From NCBI GenBank assembly GCA_027485535.1, contig JAIXQV010000105.1, positions 1 through 7,570 of the forward strand: DNA of 7,570 nucleotides. Reading direction: 5' to 3'. Under the pieces are notes generated by a model that was not told the origin of the DNA, made no database searches, and saw only the letters and a program-made list of their open reading frames with translations. The DNA is from Oxalobacteraceae bacterium (GTDB taxonomy: Bacteria > Pseudomonadota > Gammaproteobacteria > Burkholderiales > Burkholderiaceae_D). This document shows positions 6,074 to 7,570 of the stretch, one piece after another; positions within the stretch are counted from its first letter, which is position 1; every line of letters starts with the position of its first letter. Made by a program: the position numbers and the translations under genes.

Positions 6074-7292
6074 GCGATTCCTTAAGCTCGTTCGGGGTAC
6101 CACGCATCAGTAAGCCTGACGGTGGCTGATGGGTGCGCCAGTATTCGCTCGCTGCTGCGACACCGCTACCTGGCGTCACCGAGATACCGCAATCAAGCAT
6201 CGCCATTTCAGCGCCTGCAATCGCAGCCATCAGATGAACCTCGTTCATATCGCCCAGGTGACCGATACGGAACAGCTTGCCTGCCACTTTCGACAGACCA
6301 GCGCCGAGCGAGACGTTGTAACGGCTGTAGGCACGTGCGATCACTTCTGCGCCATTCTTGCCCTCTGGGACCAGAATCGCGGAGACGGTATCCGAGTACC
6401 ACTTCGCTTCTTTTGCGCACAGCTTCAGGCCCCAGCCTTTGATCACGGCGGCGCGTACGCCTTCAGCGAGGTAGTGGTGACGCGCAAAGATGTTGTCGAG
6501 ACCTTCTTCTTCGATCATCTTGAGCGATTCCACCAGGCCATACATGAGCGACAGTGCCGGGGTGTAGGGGAAGTAACCGGTCGCGTTGGAAGTCATCATG
6601 TCGCCGAGGTCGAAATACGCGCGCTTCATTTGCGCGCTCTCACGCATCGCAAGGGCTTTTTGGCTAGCGCAAAGAATGCCCAAGCCAGCTGGCAGCATCA
6701 GACCCTTTTGCGAGCCAGACACCGCCATATCAACGCCCCAGTCATCGAAACGGAAATCGATCGAGCCGAGCGACGATACGCAATCCACAAACAACAGCGC
6801 AGGATGCTTAGCCTCATCGAGTGCTTCGCGTACACCTGCGATGTCCGAGGTCACACCGGTGGCGGTTTCGTTGTGGCAGGCCAGAACTGCTTTGATTTTG
6901 TGGCCGGTGTCTGCTTTCAGAATATCGGCGTACTGCTGCAGCGGTACACCCGTGCCCCACTCGCAATCAACGATTTGTACGTCGAGGCCGAGGCGGGTAC
7001 ACATATCAATCCACAAATGGCTGAACTGACCGAAGCGAGCCGCCAGCACGCGGTCGCCAGGCGACAGGGTGTTGGTAACCGCGGCTTCCCAGCAGCCAGT
7101 GCCGGACGACGGGAAAATGAAAGGCGTGCCGTGTTCAGTACGGAACACTTTTTTCAGCCCCGGCATCATCTCGTTCGTTAGTGCAGGAAACTTCGGCGAG
7201 CGGTGGTCTTCCATCGATACGACCATTGCGCGCAGAACACGATCCGGGACATTCGTCGGCCCCGGTACAAATAAAAAGTTACGTCCAGCCAT
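6030..7292 (-). CDS. sgaA: Serine-glyoxylate aminotransferase (class V, PLP)
   Basis: The product has 420 residues from ATG 7292. The start is set by AAGGAG (7299-7304) six bases upstream and by the family's usual beginning, MAGRNFLFVPGPTNVP; an ATG at 7313 lies ahead of that ribosome site and is rejected. It transfers the amino group of serine to glyoxylate, giving hydroxypyruvate and glycine, in the cytosol. Visible motifs are SSGTGCWEAA (62-71), HNETATGV (140-147), D170 in FVDCVSSLG that should face the pyridine nitrogen, K196 in SGSQKGLMLP as the PLP Schiff-base lysine, and R342 in FRIGHLGD as a likely carboxylate contact. Residues after about 388 form a polar tail (GTPNELKESHGTNS) that seems longer than usual and includes the stretch overlapping hprA. 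The neighbours glyA and hprA supply its substrate and use its product, as in the serine cycle. Confidence 0.94.
   Translation of the reverse strand: MAGRNFLFVPGPTNVPDRVLRAMVVSMEDHRSPKFPALTNEMMPGLKKVFRTEHGTPFIFPSSGTGCWEAAVTNTLSPGDRVLAARFGQFSHLWIDMCTRLGLDVQIVDCEWGTGVPLQQYADILKADTGHKIKAVLACHNETATGVTSDIAGVREALDEAKHPALLFVDCVSSLGSIDFRFDDWGVDMAVSGSQKGLMLPAGLGILCASQKALAMRESAQMKRAYFDLGDMMTSNATGYFPYTPALSLMYGLVESLKMIEEEGLDNIFARHHYLAEGVRAAVIKGWGLKLCAKEAKWYSDTVSAILVPEGKNGAEVIARAYSRYNVSLGAGLSKVAGKLFRIGHLGDMNEVHLMAAIAGAEMAMLDCGISVTPGSGVAAASEYWRTHQPPSGLLMRGTPNELKESHGTNSLPRSAVVKG
6078..6083 (-). promoter_or_regulatory. Shine-Dalgarno site of hprA, inside the sgaA reading frame
   Basis: The minus strand reads AAGGAA four bases before ATG 6073. 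It lies inside the last codons of sgaA and selects the 315-residue start over the ATG at 6103. Ribosomes finishing sgaA would pass across it, so coupled translation is plausible. Confidence 0.7.
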
Positions 7293-7298
7293 GATGCT

Positions 7299-7304
7299 CT
7301 CCTT
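7299..7304 (-). promoter_or_regulatory. Shine-Dalgarno site of sgaA
   Basis: The minus strand reads AAGGAG six bases before ATG 7292, an almost ideal match and spacing. It decides the start, because the in-frame ATG at 7313 lies upstream of this site. Confidence 0.8.
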
Positions 7305-7339
7305 CCATCTCAATATGAAAATTAGTTATGGGCACTCGG

Positions 7340-7371
7340 CGCTCCTCTTCGGGAGCGTGGTATTACGCCAC
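7340..7371 (-). other. Paired small hairpins in the glyA-sgaA gap
   Basis: One stem pairs cgctcc (7340-7345) with ggagcg (7352-7357). A second pairs gtgg (7357-7360) with ccac (7368-7371). They share base 7357, so they compete or stack. No T-tract follows on the minus strand. They are therefore weak as terminators and better read as leader or processing structure in a 101-base intercistronic gap. A function is not shown. Confidence 0.35.
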
Positions 7372-7393
7372 TACCTCGGGTTTTTTACGCTGC

Positions 7394-7570
7394 TTATCGT
7401 GCGTACACCGGATGTGCATCAGTCAGTTTTTTGACTTCAGCCTTAACGCGCTCAATCGTCGCCGCGTCATGCGGGTTATCAAGCACGTCCGCAATCAGAT
7501 GACCGACCTTCGCCGCCTCGGCTTCCTTGAAGCCACGCGTCGTCATCGCCGGTGAGCCCAGACGGATGCC
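7394..7570 (-). CDS. glyA: Serine hydroxymethyltransferase, C-terminal 58 residues
   Basis: The gene enters from the right edge in frame and stops at TAA 7396-7394. The visible residues begin GIRLGSPAMTTRGFKEAEAA and end AEVKKLTDAHPVYAR. This is the conserved C-terminus of serine hydroxymethyltransferase, where E. coli has SGIRVGTPAITRRGF and ends near RYPVY. The arginine of GIRLG matches the one that binds the substrate carboxylate. The enzyme is cytosolic and PLP-dependent, joining glycine and methylene-tetrahydrofolate to give serine. The PLP lysine and most of the protein (about 86% of the usual 415-420 residues) lie beyond the window. Its position ahead of sgaA supplies serine to that enzyme, and co-transcription across the 101-base gap is likely because no terminator is seen there. 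Confidence 0.95.
   Translation of the reverse strand, partial: GIRLGSPAMTTRGFKEAEAAKVGHLIADVLDNPHDAATIERVKAEVKKLTDAHPVYAR

Noticed and set aside
6129..7181. Long plus-strand open frame of 350 codons opposite sgaA
   Set aside because: It lies wholly antisense to a clearly recognised aminotransferase with all catalytic motifs. It has no ribosome site or recognisable protein features, so it is a shadow of the real gene's codon bias.

Overview
All recognisable genes lie on the minus strand. The window looks like a proteobacterial chromosome of moderate GC, most simply from a methylotroph or another bacterium with a serine-cycle or glyoxylate-salvage route. This rests on the right-hand cluster: glyA (3' end only), serine-glyoxylate aminotransferase and hydroxypyruvate reductase lie in one direction and are closed by an intrinsic terminator. 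The species cannot be named from the sequence. A non-methylotroph using the same enzymes for glyoxylate salvage remains possible.

Right half (about 5062-7570, read right to left): the last 58 codons of glyA, a 101-base gap with two small hairpins, sgaA, then hprA, whose start overlaps the end of sgaA by 44 bases. A UUCG-loop hairpin with a U-tract ends the unit at about 5062-5086. SHMT makes serine from glycine and methylene-THF. The aminotransferase converts serine and glyoxylate to hydroxypyruvate and glycine. HprA reduces hydroxypyruvate to glycerate. Together these are the front half of the serine cycle.

Left half (about 426-4780): a self-contained sigma-54 module. A GAF-PAS-AAA+-HTH_8 activator of the AcoR type (2846-4780) lies upstream of a close-to-consensus -24/-12 promoter (TGGCAC-N5-TTGC, minus strand, 2669-2683). 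A cluster of TGTNACA elements, including a perfect 19-bp palindrome, lies roughly 110-170 bases upstream of the predicted start, as expected for activator binding. The promoter would drive a 521-residue Tat-exported amidohydrolase (907-2472) and then a 94-residue secreted six-cysteine protein of unknown family (541-825), ending at a strong terminator (426-454). A stable UUCG hairpin lies between the two genes. Farther left is the N-terminal part of a di-haem oxidoreductase-type cytochrome c (1-341), cut by the window edge.

The most interesting part is this module: a dedicated sigma-54 activator controlling an exported hydrolase of unknown substrate plus a cysteine-rich partner, next to C1-assimilation genes. 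No tRNA, rRNA, CRISPR array, insertion sequence or plus-strand gene was recognised.
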